64,000 nucleotides of DNA from Pseudomonadota bacterium (GCA_021821945.1 JAJZTF010000002.1:149884-213883); one strand, 5' to 3'; shown: positions 1 through 8,728, counted from the stretch's first letter. The notes: generated from the sequence alone by a model not told the origin. Program-made: numbers and translations.

Positions 1-173
1 TGTTCCTTCAGCCGGAAAATCGCGGTGCCCTTCGCCGCCTCATAGGCGCGGAGTCCTTCGAAAACGCCCATGCCGTAGTGCAGGGTATGGGTGAGCACAT
101 GGGTGTTTGCTTCCCGCCAGGGTACCAGTTTTCCGTCGTACCAGATGAAGCCGTCGCGGTCGGACATGGACAT
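1..173 (-). CDS. ilvE: Branched-chain amino acid aminotransferase, 5' part only
   Basis: Only the first 57 codons lie in the window; the gene runs off the left edge. The translation begins [19 protein letters not shown] and continues with [16 protein letters not shown], the N-terminal signature of class IV PLP aminotransferases of the IlvE type, which make the last step of Val, Leu and Ile synthesis reversible. The start at 173 has an AAGGAA ribosome site about nine bases upstream; an in-frame ATG at 167 is a less likely alternative. A TAGAAT -10-like element lies about 30 bases upstream of the start, but its -35 is weak. The D-amino-acid aminotransferase family is similar at this end, but the length and motifs fit IlvE best. 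Confidence 0.88.
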   Translation of the reverse strand, partial: MSMSDRDGFIWYDGKLVPWREANTHVLTHTLHYGMGVFEGLRAYEAAKGTAIFRLKE

Positions 174-253
174 GATCTTGTTCCTTGAGAGATATCGGTT
201 GCAAAGAATGGATTCTAGCAGCCCGCCGGATTTTTTGCAGCGGAAAGCCTGCG

Positions 254-802
254 CTATTGCGGCGCGTAAAGGCGCAACTCGTCCTTTGCCTGTTCCACTT
301 TCAATGAGCCAAGAACCGATTGGCCAAGCAGGACGCCCGCAGCATTGGGCGAGACGACCGCCGGGATGTTGCTGATGACCATCCTGCCGAGCTTCAGGCT
401 TTTTACGGTCGTCTCATAGCCACTGACTGGGCCGTTGGCCGACATCAAACTGTGCGGCTTGCCCTTTTTCAGCTTGAGCTGTTCGGCCATCTGGGATGGA
501 ATGGATAGGAACGCAGCGCCGGTGTCGATCACCATGTTGACCGCCACGCCGTTGATTTCCCCATCGAGGCGATAGACGCCGCCATCCCCCTTCTTTGCGG
601 AAACGTAATAGCCTTCTCCCTTGGGCTTCTCTGGCGGCGGAACATACGCATTCGTGTGCCATTGATTGACCGTCGCCTGCTCGCAGGGGGAGTCCTGGTA
701 GACCAGCGCACCTTCGCGGTTCATGCATTTGAACACGGTGTCCGCAAAACCCGGCATGGGAAGCAGCAGCGCGATGAATAAAAGTGCGGGTGTATTCTTC
801 AT
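254..802 (-). CDS. Secreted retropepsin-like aspartic protease with DUF4124-like N-terminus
   Basis: The 182-residue product has a signal peptide (about residues 1-20), then a short DUF4124-like segment ([15 protein letters not shown] with Cys26 and Cys40), then a clan AA aspartic protease domain with the VIDTGA active-site motif at Asp93. Such single-domain proteases work as dimers, and this layout (TIGR02281-like) is common as an uncharacterised periplasmic protein in proteobacteria. The gene lies 17 bases after nlpD on the same strand and is probably the last gene of the surE-pcm-nlpD operon. Its substrate cannot be told from sequence. It occupies the position where rpoS often follows nlpD. 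Confidence 0.8.
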   Translation of the reverse strand: MKNTPALLFIALLLPMPGFADTVFKCMNREGALVYQDSPCEQATVNQWHTNAYVPPPEKPKGEGYYVSAKKGDGGVYRLDGEINGVAVNMVIDTGAAFLSIPSQMAEQLKLKKGKPHSLMSANGPVSGYETTVKSLKLGRMVISNIPAVVSPNAAGVLLGQSVLGSLKVEQAKDELRLYAPQ

Positions 803-819
803 GGTGTCTTCCTGCTGGA

Positions 820-1695
820 TCAGGGTTTGTCCAAGGGCAGATAGTTCGCCGGGTCCACGGGTTTGCCAAGGCGGCGGACTTCGAAGTGCAGTTCGACCCG
901 GTCGCTGTCGCTCTTGCCCATTTCCGCTATCTTCTGGCCTTTCTTTACCGTATCGCCTTCCTTCACGAGCAGCTTGTCATTGTGCGCATAAGCGCTGAGA
1001 TAGGTCTTGTTGTGCTTGATGATGAGGAGCTTGCCATATCCCCGCAGCCCGCTTCCGCTGTATACAACCTTGCCTGCGGCGCTGGCATAGATGGGCTGCC
1101 CGAGCTTGCCCGCGATGTCTATGCCCTTGCGGTTTTCCGCTTCCGAGAAGGTGCCTATCAGCTTGCCTTGCGCGGGCATGCCCCAGTCTATCGCATCTTC
1201 TGCCGCCGGTGTCACGGGCTTGATTTCCGCCTTTGCATCGGTCTTGGCTTCGGGTTTTGCGTCTGATCTGGTTTCTGGTTTCGTATCCGCCTTGGCTGGC
1301 TGGCCCTGGACGGCTTCAGCCTTTGCGACGGCAGCCTCGCTGTAGGCATACTTCACCACACGAGGCTGATCCTTGACGAAGGCGTGCGCTGCTTCTGCCG
1401 GGGCTTTTTCGGCTGGCACATTTTCGGATGGCAGCCTGATCTGCTGACCCACCCTGATCTGGTTTGGATCCTTGATGCCGTTGAGTTCGGCGAGCTCGCG
1501 CTGATCCACGCCATAGCTGAACGCAATGCCGTAAAGGGTATCGCCCTTCTGCACGACATGCACTTTGGGCTTTTCGCCGGCGTCCTGCTGCCTTGCGGCG
1601 GAAGTGCCTGACGCCTGCACCGGCGCGCGATGCCCGCCGGATGCGCAACCGGCCATTAAAATTGCCGCGATCAGTGCTGCAAGTATTTTCTTCAT
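820..1695 (-). CDS. nlpD: NlpD-like lipoprotein, LysM plus degenerate M23 domain
   Basis: The 291-residue product starts with a lipoprotein signal ending LMAGC (Cys17 lipidated). A LysM domain follows (HVVQKGDTLYGIAF, about 45-90), then a Lys/Ala/Pro-rich linker with AK-type repeats, then a C-terminal M23 LytM domain. The M23 domain has GIDIAG where active enzymes have the His-x3-Asp zinc ligands, as in E. coli NlpD, which activates the amidase AmiC rather than cutting peptidoglycan itself. The start at 1695 overlaps the pcm stop by four bases (ATGA), so the two are translationally coupled; a longer reading frame upstream only extends into pcm. Outer-membrane lipoprotein in cell separation. 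Confidence 0.9.
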   Translation of the reverse strand: MKKILAALIAAILMAGCASGGHRAPVQASGTSAARQQDAGEKPKVHVVQKGDTLYGIAFSYGVDQRELAELNGIKDPNQIRVGQQIRLPSENVPAEKAPAEAAHAFVKDQPRVVKYAYSEAAVAKAEAVQGQPAKADTKPETRSDAKPEAKTDAKAEIKPVTPAAEDAIDWGMPAQGKLIGTFSEAENRKGIDIAGKLGQPIYASAAGKVVYSGSGLRGYGKLLIIKHNKTYLSAYAHNDKLLVKEGDTVKKGQKIAEMGKSDSDRVELHFEVRRLGKPVDPANYLPLDKP

Positions 1696-2348
1696 GCTTT
1701 CCCCATCAGCAGCGGTACGAATTTTACGGGTTCGAGCCTGGATTCGCGAAAGCCCGATGCTTCGCGTTCGATCAGATAAAGCCATTGTTCCTGAGTTCCC
1801 ATCGGCAGTACCATGCGGCCACCGATTGCAAGCTGTTCGCGCAATGTCCGGGACATCACGGGTGCTGCGGCAGCCAGGATGATGCCGTCAAAGGGCGCTT
1901 TATCCGGCAGGCCGTTGCTGCCATCGGCATGGCGCAGCTCCGCGTTGCGGATCCCGAGATCCGACAGCAGCTTCCTTGCGCGCTCGTAAAGAGGTTCTAT
2001 GCGTTCCACGGTACAGACTTCGGGGAACACATGGGCCAGCACGGCAGCCTGGTAGCCGCAGCCCGTGCCCACTTCGAAAACGCGCTTCATGTCGGAAAAT
2101 CCCCTCAACGCCTCCACCATCCTCGCCACGATATAGGGCCTGGAAATGGTCTGCTCGTAATTGATCGGCAGCGACACGTCGTCATAGGCCCGGCTCGCTA
2201 GCGCCTCGTCCACGAACAGATGGCGCGGGACCTCGTACATCGCCGCAAGCACCGCCTCATCCTGGATGCCCTGATCGCGCAGTCGGGCAATCATCCGTTG
2301 CCTCGTTCTTGCCGAAGTCATGCCTATTCCGCTGTGCCGCAAATTCAT
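1692..2348 (-). CDS. pcm: Protein-L-isoaspartate O-methyltransferase
   Basis: The 218-residue product carries the PCMT signature: [10 protein letters not shown] around Ser69 and the SAM-binding motif [11 protein letters not shown] (about 92-102). The enzyme methylates isoaspartyl residues formed in ageing proteins, using S-adenosylmethionine, to start their repair. The start at 2348 overlaps the surE stop by four bases, and its own stop overlaps the nlpD start, giving the classical stationary-phase gene order surE-pcm-nlpD. A longer frame upstream overlaps surE and is not supported by a ribosome site. Confidence 0.95.
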   Translation of the reverse strand: MNLRHSGIGMTSARTRQRMIARLRDQGIQDEAVLAAMYEVPRHLFVDEALASRAYDDVSLPINYEQTISRPYIVARMVEALRGFSDMKRVFEVGTGCGYQAAVLAHVFPEVCTVERIEPLYERARKLLSDLGIRNAELRHADGSNGLPDKAPFDGIILAAAAPVMSRTLREQLAIGGRMVLPMGTQEQWLYLIEREASGFRESRLEPVKFVPLLMGKA

Positions 2349-3091
2349 TTCTTCCCCAGCCACCCTTTCAGCGCATCGAGCTGGCCGTACTGGGTCAGAT
2401 CGATCTGCAGCGGGGTCAGCGAGACAAACCGATTCTCCACCGCATGAAAATCGGTGCCTTCCCCGGCATCCTGGGCGGTGCCTGCGGCCCCGACCCAATA
2501 AACGGTTTCTCCTGTCGGGCTTTGCGCCTTGATCACGGGCTCCGCCTTGTGGCGCTTTCCGAGGCGGGTCACGTTCATTCCTTTAAGCTCGTCAAAGGGA
2601 AGGTCTGGCACGTTCACGTTGAGCAGCCAGGGAAACTCGTGAGTGTTGCCGGCAAAGCGCCTGACAAGATCTGTGACGACCCTGGCTGCAGTATCGAAAT
2701 GCTTCAATTCCTTCCCGACAAGCGAAACGGCGATGGCGGGGATGCCGAGGAGGTATCCTTCGGTTGCGGCAGCGACTGTTCCGGAATAAATCGTGTCATC
2801 CCCCATGTTCGCGCCGGCATTGATGCCGGATACAACCATGTCGGGCTGGTAATCGAGCATGCCGGTCACGGCAAGATGCACACAGTCGGTGGGGGTTCCG
2901 TTGACGTAGTGGAATCCGTTAGCTGCCCGCCTCAGCTTCAAGGGACGATCAAGCGTCAGGGAATTGCTGGCCCCGCTGCGGTCCCGTTCGGGTGCCACCA
3001 CGACGACTTCTGCGATGTTTGATAGATGATCAAAGAGCGTTGCCAGGCCAGGCGCGAAGTAACCATCGTCATTGCTGATCAGGATGCGCAT
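2345..3091 (-). CDS. surE: 5'/3'-nucleotidase, survival protein SurE
   Basis: The 248-residue protein begins [15 protein letters not shown], the metal-binding SurE signature with Asp8-Asp9. It also has the Ser39-containing DRSGASNS loop and the [18 protein letters not shown] motif around Asn91 and Asn95. SurE dephosphorylates nucleoside 5'- and 3'-monophosphates and short polyphosphate in the cytoplasm. It heads the surE-pcm-nlpD-protease operon and is divergent from opgH across a 375-bp regulatory region. The length matches the family. Confidence 0.95.
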   Translation of the reverse strand: MRILISNDDGYFAPGLATLFDHLSNIAEVVVVAPERDRSGASNSLTLDRPLKLRRAANGFHYVNGTPTDCVHLAVTGMLDYQPDMVVSGINAGANMGDDTIYSGTVAAATEGYLLGIPAIAVSLVGKELKHFDTAARVVTDLVRRFAGNTHEFPWLLNVNVPDLPFDELKGMNVTRLGKRHKAEPVIKAQSPTGETVYWVGAAGTAQDAGEGTDFHAVENRFVSLTPLQIDLTQYGQLDALKGWLGKK

Positions 3092-3233
3092 TGTTGAAAT
3101 ATCAGATAGCAGGGGCCAGCCAAAATTGATCGGGGCTTGAGGATTTCAAGCTTCTGGGATGATAACCCATTGCGGCTGAAACCACCAATACTGCCTTTCA
3201 GGCGTATCGAAGCTTCGTGGCCTTTGCTAAGAC

Positions 3234-3251
3234 TGTCTCCTTATGGAGACA
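3234..3251. promoter_or_regulatory. Putative GlrR operator 1 (TGTC-N10-GACA)
   Basis: The sequence TGTCTCCTTATGGAGACA is an exact match to TGTC-N10-GACA, the consensus bound by the response regulator GlrR (QseF) upstream of E. coli glmY. The central bases extend the dyad to GTCTCC/GGAGAC. It lies about 170 bp upstream of a sigma-54 promoter for opgH, a normal distance for an enhancer-type site, and the glrR gene is nearby. Assignment to GlrR is inference from consensus and context. Confidence 0.7.
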
Positions 3252-3311
3252 TGAAAAATATCATTATTTCCAAGCCATTGAATATATCCCCGAGGTTTTT
3301 GCAAGGCCGGG

Positions 3312-3329
3312 TGTCGCTTTCTGGCGACA
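3312..3329. promoter_or_regulatory. Putative GlrR operator 2 (TGTC-N10-GACA)
   Basis: TGTCGCTTTCTGGCGACA is a second exact TGTC-N10-GACA palindrome, 78 bp centre to centre from the first. The dyad extends to GTGTCGC/GCGACAC at 3311-3330. It is followed by TAAATTTTT, so in isolation it could pass for a terminator on the + strand; the twin site and the sigma-54 promoter downstream make an enhancer-type operator more likely. Confidence 0.7.
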
Positions 3330-3386
3330 CTAAATTTTTCCGTTTAAGCAGAAGGATAAAGGAAGCTTCCACAAAGAGGCATTGAA

Positions 3387-3399
3387 AATCAGCTGGATA
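3387..3399 (+). promoter_or_regulatory. Possible IHF site
   Basis: AATCAGCTGGATA fits the IHF consensus WATCAR-N4-TTR with one mismatch (ATA for TTR). It lies between the GlrR-like operators and the sigma-54 promoter, where DNA bending by IHF is usually needed for enhancer contact. One-mismatch IHF sites occur by chance, so position is the main support. Confidence 0.35.
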
Positions 3400-3417
3400 T
3401 CATTCTGTTTTCATCTC

Positions 3418-3433
3418 TGGCCCGGTAATTGCT
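3418..3433 (+). promoter_or_regulatory. Sigma-54 promoter for opgH
   Basis: TGGCCCG-GTAA-TTGCT matches the sigma-54 consensus TGGCACG-N4-TTGCW with one change, and the invariant GG (3419-3420) and GC (3431-3432) are exactly ten bases apart. Transcription would start near 3444. This decides the opgH start: a GTG at 3443 would sit at the transcription start, so the ATG at 3467 is preferred. Confidence 0.72.
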
Positions 3434-3466
3434 TCAACTCGTGTGTCCATCACAAGACTGAAGAAC

Positions 3467-5332
3467 ATGAAAAACCACGACTCGAACGGATTGATCCCCC
3501 CCATACGCCGCGGCAGCATGGCGCCGCGTCCCTGGACCGGCTTCTGGAAAGGCCTTGTGCTGATGCTGACCGAACGCGAGGAGCCTTCTTCGACAGGCAC
3601 CTCATGGATGCGCGCCGCATCGAGACGTCGCATGTTCCTTTTGTTGCTGGTGATCATGAGCGCGGTGATGGCGGGAAGGCTGCTTGTCTACACGCAGCCC
3701 GCGGATAGCGCCTATCCCGTCCTGCATTATATTCAGCTCGCGCTCTTTGTCCTGCTGTTCGGCTGGGTGGCCGCCGGTTTCGTGACGGCATTGATGGGGT
3801 TCTGGGTGCAATGGCGTCCGGATGCGCATGCGCTGTCGCTCTCTACTGCGCGCCGTCAGATCTTGAGCAAGGAAGCCAGGACCGCGATCATCATGCCGAT
3901 CTGCAATGAACCTGTCGGCCCGGTCTTTTCGGGTTTGCGCGCAACCTGCGAATCGCTGCTCACGAGTGAGGCTTCAGGAATTTTCGATGTCTTCGTTCTT
4001 TCCGACACCTACAACGCCTCGATGCAGGAACAGGAACTCGAAGCTTTCCAGGCATTGCGGCAGCAGCTTGGCGACCGCTGTCGCATCTATTACAGGCTGC
4101 GCAAGCGCCGTGTCCATCGCAAGGCCGGAAACGTCGCGGACTTCTGCCGTCGCTGGGGAAAAAATTACCGCTACATGGTGGTGCTCGATGCCGACAGCGT
4201 GATGACAGGGGAAAGCGTCACCATGCTGGTGCGCCTGATGGAGGCGAACCCAAAGGCGGGCATCATACAGACTGCGCCGCGCGCCTGCGGCGTGCAGACA
4301 CTGCATGCGCGCATTCAGCAATTTGCAGGCAGGGTGACGGGGCGCCTGTTCACTTCCGGCATGCAATACTGGCAGCTCGGTGAATCGCATTACTGGGGAC
4401 ACAACGCGATCATACGCGTAGAGCCCTTCATGAAGCATTGCGCGCTGGCCAGGCTGACCGGAAAAGGCGGGCTTTCAGGCGAGATACTGTCGCACGACTT
4501 CGTGGAGGCCGCGCTGATGCGCCGCGCGGGCTATCACACCTGGCTGGTCCCCGATCTCGGGGGGAGCTACGAGCAGCAGCCATCCAACCTGATGGAAGAG
4601 CTGCAAAGGGATCGCCGCTGGTGCCAGGGGAATCTGATGAATTTCCGGCTCATCACGGAGCAGGGGTTTCAGCCTGTCCACCGGGCGATGCTGTTCACCG
4701 GCGCGATGGCCTATGTTTCCGCCCCGCTATGGCTTGCCTTCTTGCTTGTCAGCCTGAGTCTGGGGCTTTTGGAGCCGCACGGCGCCAACTCTAGCCTGTT
4801 TCCCTGGCTTGGCATGTCCTACATGCTGGAGATTTTGTGGGCATTCACGCTGACGCTGCTGTTTCTGCCGCGTATCCTGGCCGTGATCGCGATCATCGGG
4901 CTAGGAGAGCAGGCTGCCTACGGCGGAACCCTCGCGCTGATCAAGAGCGCGCTGATGGAAGCGTTCCTGTCGGCGCTTCAGGCGCCCATCCGCATGGTCG
5001 CGCATACGCTGTTCGTGGTGACTGCGCTGACCGGGATAGGCCTGGAGTGGAAGTCGCCGATGCGCGAAGCGACTTCCATCCTGTGGCGCGATGCGTTGCA
5101 AAGATTCATGCCGGTGATGGCCGTCGCCTCATTCGCCATGCTTGCGACTTTTTATGCGCGTCACGATGCGCTGCTCTGGCTTCTGCCGGTGGGTTTGCCC
5201 CTGCTGTTGGCCGCTCCCCTGACCGTCTTGACCAGCGAATCCCGCTGGGGCTTGAGGCTGAGGTATCGTCTCTGGCTTCTCACCCCTGAGGAACGCATCC
5301 CACCTGCAGTTCTGATCAGGGCCTGGGCATAA
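3467..5332 (+). CDS. opgH: Glucans biosynthesis glucosyltransferase H, short form
   Basis: The product of about 621 residues is an inner-membrane family 2 glycosyltransferase. Visible are transmembrane segments at about 55-75 and 87-110, the GT2 core with VVLDADS (DAD at 241-243), and the QRDRRW motif (380-385). Hydrophobic helices follow at about 400-570. OpgH polymerises glucose from UDP-glucose into the beta-1,2 backbone of osmoregulated periplasmic glucans and moves it across the membrane. E. coli OpgH is about 850 residues; this form lacks much of the N- and C-terminal extensions. The ATG at 3467 is chosen because of the sigma-54 promoter at 3418; a GTG at 3443 is in frame. opgG starts on the base after its stop. 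Confidence 0.9.
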   Translation: MKNHDSNGLIPPIRRGSMAPRPWTGFWKGLVLMLTEREEPSSTGTSWMRAASRRRMFLLLLVIMSAVMAGRLLVYTQPADSAYPVLHYIQLALFVLLFGWVAAGFVTALMGFWVQWRPDAHALSLSTARRQILSKEARTAIIMPICNEPVGPVFSGLRATCESLLTSEASGIFDVFVLSDTYNASMQEQELEAFQALRQQLGDRCRIYYRLRKRRVHRKAGNVADFCRRWGKNYRYMVVLDADSVMTGESVTMLVRLMEANPKAGIIQTAPRACGVQTLHARIQQFAGRVTGRLFTSGMQYWQLGESHYWGHNAIIRVEPFMKHCALARLTGKGGLSGEILSHDFVEAALMRRAGYHTWLVPDLGGSYEQQPSNLMEELQRDRRWCQGNLMNFRLITEQGFQPVHRAMLFTGAMAYVSAPLWLAFLLVSLSLGLLEPHGANSSLFPWLGMSYMLEILWAFTLTLLFLPRILAVIAIIGLGEQAAYGGTLALIKSALMEAFLSALQAPIRMVAHTLFVVTALTGIGLEWKSPMREATSILWRDALQRFMPVMAVASFAMLATFYARHDALLWLLPVGLPLLLAAPLTVLTSESRWGLRLRYRLWLLTPEERIPPAVLIRAWA

Positions 5333-6871
5333 ATGGACCGCCGCCAATTTTTGGGTTTGCTGGCTGCCGTCGCCTGCTCCGATGCATGGGCTGAAAATGC
5401 CGTCCTGCCCATGGGAAAGGCGAAGTCATTCAGCTGGGATAAACTGGTCGAGGAGGCGCGCCTGATGGCGGAGAGTCCCTATCGTCCGGCCTCCCAGCCC
5501 GATGCCGCCGTGCTCGAGCAGATCGACTGGGAGGCGCATGGAAAAATCCGCTTCAAGCCCGAAGATGCGCTTTTCTCGGATGGTCCCGGCCAGTATCCGA
5601 TAGCATTCTTCCATCCGGGAAGATTCTTTCAAAAGCCGGTGAAGATGTACCGGCTGGATCCGATGGCTTCGGGATTCCTGTCCCGCGAAGTTCTGTACGA
5701 CAAGAACTGCTTCGACATGCCTGCCGACAGTCCTGCGCAGAGGTTGGGAGCAGACACCGGCTATGCGGGATTTCGCATACAGGAGAGCCGCAAGGATGGG
5801 CGCCTCGATTGGCGGAACAACGACTGGGCCGCGTTTCTGGGCGCCTCGTATTTTCGCGCGATCGGCGACGAATATCAGTACGGACTTTCCGCACGCGGCA
5901 TTGCGATCAATACCGTGGTGAAGGGTGTCACCGAGGAGTTTCCTGACTTCACCCGGTTCTACTTCGAACCCTCGGACAAGAATGAAATGACGGTCTATGC
6001 CCTGCTGGACGGGCCGAGCCTCTCTGGCGCCTATCGCTTCCTGCTGACGCGGGGCAAGGGTGTGGTGATGGATGTAAATGCCAATCTTTTCCTGCGCCGG
6101 GATGTCGAGCGCTTCGGCATCGCTCCGATCACCTCCATGTACTGGTTTTCCGGAAAGGACAAGCTGTTCCAGGAAGACTGGCGGCCCGAGGTGCATGACT
6201 CGGATGGTCTTGCGCTCTGGACGGGCAGGAATGAGCATGTCTGGCGCCCTCTGATCAATCCGTCCGGGATCAATGTTTCCTATTTCACGGACAGGGACCC
6301 CAAAGGGTTCGGGCTGATGCAGCGGGAGCGCCGTTTCTCCGAATATCTGGATGGCATCCATTACGAGCGCCGTCCCAGCCTCTGGGTGGAGCCTCTGGAG
6401 GGGTGGGGCGAGGGGACGGTCGAGCTTGTCGAGCTGCATACGACCGAGGAGATCTACGACAACGTCGTTGCGATGTGGGTGCCGCAAAAAAAAGCGCGTG
6501 CGAAAGACAGCTATCGGCTGCGCTACCGGCTGTACTGGCAGGCAGAAGAGCCGTTCGCCACGAACCTTGCGCGTTGCGTCGCAACCCGCATAGGCCGGGG
6601 AGGGGAATCGGCAAAACGTCCCAAGGGCGTGCGCAAGTTCGAGGTCGAGTTCACGGGGATTCTGCCTGGCGTTCATCCCGAAGCGGTGGTGACCAGCACG
6701 GGCGGCAGGATATCGAACGTGATGACCGAAGCGGTGCCCGATGGGAAACCGGGAGGTTGGCGCGCCTTTTTCGATGTCGAGGCGGAGGACACCGTCGAGA
6801 TACGCCTCTACCTCAAATCGAATGATTTGACGCTGACCGAGACCTGGCTTTACCAGCTACACCCAGCCTGA
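5333..6871 (+). CDS. opgG: Periplasmic glucan biosynthesis protein, OpgG/OpgD family
   Basis: The 512-residue product has the size and motifs of the MdoG family, which acts on or modifies the nascent periplasmic glucan. The N-terminus MDRRQFLGLLAAV looks like a Tat signal (RRQFLG), a feature of E. coli OpgD rather than the Sec-exported OpgG. The linked position directly after opgH is that of opgG, so the symbol follows context. There is no gap after the opgH stop, implying coupled translation. It ends four bases from the convergent glrR stop with no terminator between. Confidence 0.88.
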   Translation: MDRRQFLGLLAAVACSDAWAENAVLPMGKAKSFSWDKLVEEARLMAESPYRPASQPDAAVLEQIDWEAHGKIRFKPEDALFSDGPGQYPIAFFHPGRFFQKPVKMYRLDPMASGFLSREVLYDKNCFDMPADSPAQRLGADTGYAGFRIQESRKDGRLDWRNNDWAAFLGASYFRAIGDEYQYGLSARGIAINTVVKGVTEEFPDFTRFYFEPSDKNEMTVYALLDGPSLSGAYRFLLTRGKGVVMDVNANLFLRRDVERFGIAPITSMYWFSGKDKLFQEDWRPEVHDSDGLALWTGRNEHVWRPLINPSGINVSYFTDRDPKGFGLMQRERRFSEYLDGIHYERRPSLWVEPLEGWGEGTVELVELHTTEEIYDNVVAMWVPQKKARAKDSYRLRYRLYWQAEEPFATNLARCVATRIGRGGESAKRPKGVRKFEVEFTGILPGVHPEAVVTSTGGRISNVMTEAVPDGKPGGWRAFFDVEAEDTVEIRLYLKSNDLTLTETWLYQLHPA

Positions 6872-6875
6872 CAAT

Positions 6876-8207
6876 TCAGGACCTGACCGATGCGGGGTCG
6901 AGCTGATGCTTCTGGAGCAGCTTGTAGAATTCGGTGCGGTTGCGTTTTGAGAGCTTTGCTGCCTGGGTCACATTGCCTTCCGTGATCTTGAGTATGCGGA
7001 TCAGATACTCCCGTTCGAAGCGTTTCTTTCCTTCCTCGAGCGAGAGCAGCATTTCCTCCTCCTGGTGCATGGTCTGCTGGACCAGCACCGACGAGATCAG
7101 GGGGGTTGTGGAAAGCGCAATGCTTTGTTCCACGACATTCAAAAGCTGCCTGACATTGCCAGGCCAGGGTGCCTTCACCAGCGCTTCCATCGCCTCCTGT
7201 GAGAATCCGTTGATGTTCCGGTTGTATTTCCTGGCGAGTGTCGACAGGAAATGCATGGCCAGCAGGGGGATGTCCTCGCGGCGCTCGGAAAGGCTCGGGA
7301 TCACGAGCTCGACGACATTGAGGCGGTAATAGATGTCTTCCCGGAAATTCCCCGCCTTGATTTCGGCTTTCAGGTCGCGGTGGGTCGCCGAGATGATGCG
7401 CACGTCGAGCGGAATTGCAACCGTGGCACCCACCGGGGTGACCCGTCTCTCCTGAAGCACGCGCAGCAGCTTGCTTTGCAGCGCGAGCGGCATGTCTCCT
7501 ATCTCGTCCAGAAAGATCGTCCCGCCGTTTGCCGACTGGAACAAGCCCTTGTGGTCCCGGACTGCGCCCGTGAATGCGCCCTTGGTGTGTCCGAAGAGCT
7601 CTGATTCGAGCAGCTGTTCGGGTATCGCCGCGCAGTTGATCGCGACGAACTGGTTCTTTGCGCGCGGGCTCGCATCGTGTATCGCATGCGCCAGCAGTTC
7701 CTTTCCGGTTCCGCTGGCGCCCCTGATCAGCACGCTCGCGTCTCCTCCTGCGACCAGTTTTGCCTTCATCAGCACGTCTTCCATGATGCTGCTCTGGGTG
7801 ACGATGCCGCTGCGCCATTGCGCCTCCTCGGGAGACTGGGTCGAGGATGAGAACTTGAGCGCCCTTGAAATATGCTCGAGGAGCACGGCGCTGTCGAAAG
7901 GTTTGGTCAGATAACCAAAGAGTCCGCGCTGCGTTGCCGCAACGGCATCCGGTATGGTGCCATGCGCGGTGAGCATGATCACCGGGAGGGCCGGCATGCT
8001 TCTGTGTATGTGCTCGAAAAGCGCCATGCCGTCCATGCCATGCATGCGCATGTCCGTGATCACGAGCTGGGGTCTTGCCATTTCGAGGGACTGGATCGCA
8101 GCCTCCGCGCTGTCAGCGGATACAACCTCGTATCCTGCCGAAGTGAGCCGCATGGACAGGAGCTGAAGCAGATCGGGGTCGTCGTCGACGATCAGTATTT
8201 TGCTCAT
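6876..8207 (-). CDS. glrR: Sigma-54-dependent response regulator GlrR (QseF)
   Basis: The 443-residue product has a receiver domain (about 1-118, phosphoacceptor Asp52, Lys102), then an AAA+ sigma-54 activator domain with Walker A GASGTGKE (163-170) and the GAFTGA loop that touches sigma-54 (210-215). A Fis-type helix-turn-helix forms the C-terminus (about 410-440). It is the last gene of glrK-qseG-glrR, all joined by ATGA overlaps, which is the E. coli gene order. In enterics GlrR drives glmY and can act at rpoE. Exact GlrR consensus sites upstream of opgH suggest that operon is a target here. Confidence 0.9.
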   Translation of the reverse strand: MSKILIVDDDPDLLQLLSMRLTSAGYEVVSADSAEAAIQSLEMARPQLVITDMRMHGMDGMALFEHIHRSMPALPVIMLTAHGTIPDAVAATQRGLFGYLTKPFDSAVLLEHISRALKFSSSTQSPEEAQWRSGIVTQSSIMEDVLMKAKLVAGGDASVLIRGASGTGKELLAHAIHDASPRAKNQFVAINCAAIPEQLLESELFGHTKGAFTGAVRDHKGLFQSANGGTIFLDEIGDMPLALQSKLLRVLQERRVTPVGATVAIPLDVRIISATHRDLKAEIKAGNFREDIYYRLNVVELVIPSLSERREDIPLLAMHFLSTLARKYNRNINGFSQEAMEALVKAPWPGNVRQLLNVVEQSIALSTTPLISSVLVQQTMHQEEEMLLSLEEGKKRFEREYLIRILKITEGNVTQAAKLSKRNRTEFYKLLQKHQLDPASVRS

Positions 8208-8728
8208 GGCTGATCCTTGCGACTGGTTTCGTAAGCCTTGATTGCGTCTATCTTGCCCTGCAGCGACTTGGAGTGCATCTTCTCGCTGGCAAGCGCCTTG
8301 TTAAGTTCGTTTGCCGCATTGTCCGCTTCAATCTGCTGGGAAAGAAGCGAGCTTAAAAGCAGGGCGAGATCGCGAAGTTCCGTTGCATCCTGGTCCGGCC
8401 AGGCGGTCAGAAGGTCGCGCGCGGCTGCCGTGTTGCGAAAGGAGGTGCCGGGCAGGGAAAGCAGCATCGCCAGCTTGATGCGTTGAACATTTCCGGGGCT
8501 CTTGGGGAAGTTCGCGTTGACGGCATTGTATTCGCCTGCTGCATCCTGCGCGGGCAGCGCGCTGATACGGGAATAGTATCGCAGGACTTCAGTGATCTCC
8601 GGAGTCTCCTTCACGGGCGGGCAGATGACGTGGGTGCGCACGGGGGGAGGAACGGGAGCGGGGGGCGTGGCGGTCTTGCATGCGCCAAGCAGTAGCGTCA
8701 GCATCAAAAGGTGGAATTTCTTGATCAT
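8204..8728 (-). CDS. qseG: QseG-like outer-membrane lipoprotein
   Basis: The 174-residue product begins MIKKFHLLMLTLLLGAC, a lipoprotein signal with lipidated Cys17, followed by a Pro-rich stretch and a helical region (about 50-170). It sits between the kinase and regulator genes with ATGA overlaps on both sides, as does qseG (yfhG) in enterics. There the lipoprotein interacts with the sensor kinase. Sequence similarity to enteric QseG cannot be measured here, so the name rests on position, lipobox and size. The ATG at 8728 is chosen over an upstream in-frame ATG inside glrK. Confidence 0.72.
   Translation of the reverse strand: MIKKFHLLMLTLLLGACKTATPPAPVPPPVRTHVICPPVKETPEITEVLRYYSRISALPAQDAAGEYNAVNANFPKSPGNVQRIKLAMLLSLPGTSFRNTAAARDLLTAWPDQDATELRDLALLLSSLLSQQIEADNAANELNKALASEKMHSKSLQGKIDAIKAYETSRKDQP

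Noticed and set aside
91..375. Open frame of 94 codons on the + strand
   Set aside because: It is antisense to ilvE and the protease gene end, and lacks any protein pattern.
3311..3340. Hairpin followed by TAAATTTTT, terminator-like on the + strand
   Set aside because: It coincides with an exact TGTC-N10-GACA palindrome, a second such palindrome lies 78 bp away, and no transcript needing termination is evident there. An operator is the better reading, though it could do both.
3137..3385. Open frame of 82 codons in the surE-opgH gap
   Set aside because: It runs through both palindromes and has no ribosome site or recognisable protein pattern.
3443..3466. GTG start for opgH at 3443
   Set aside because: It lies at the predicted sigma-54 transcription start, leaving no leader; ATG at 3467 fits better.
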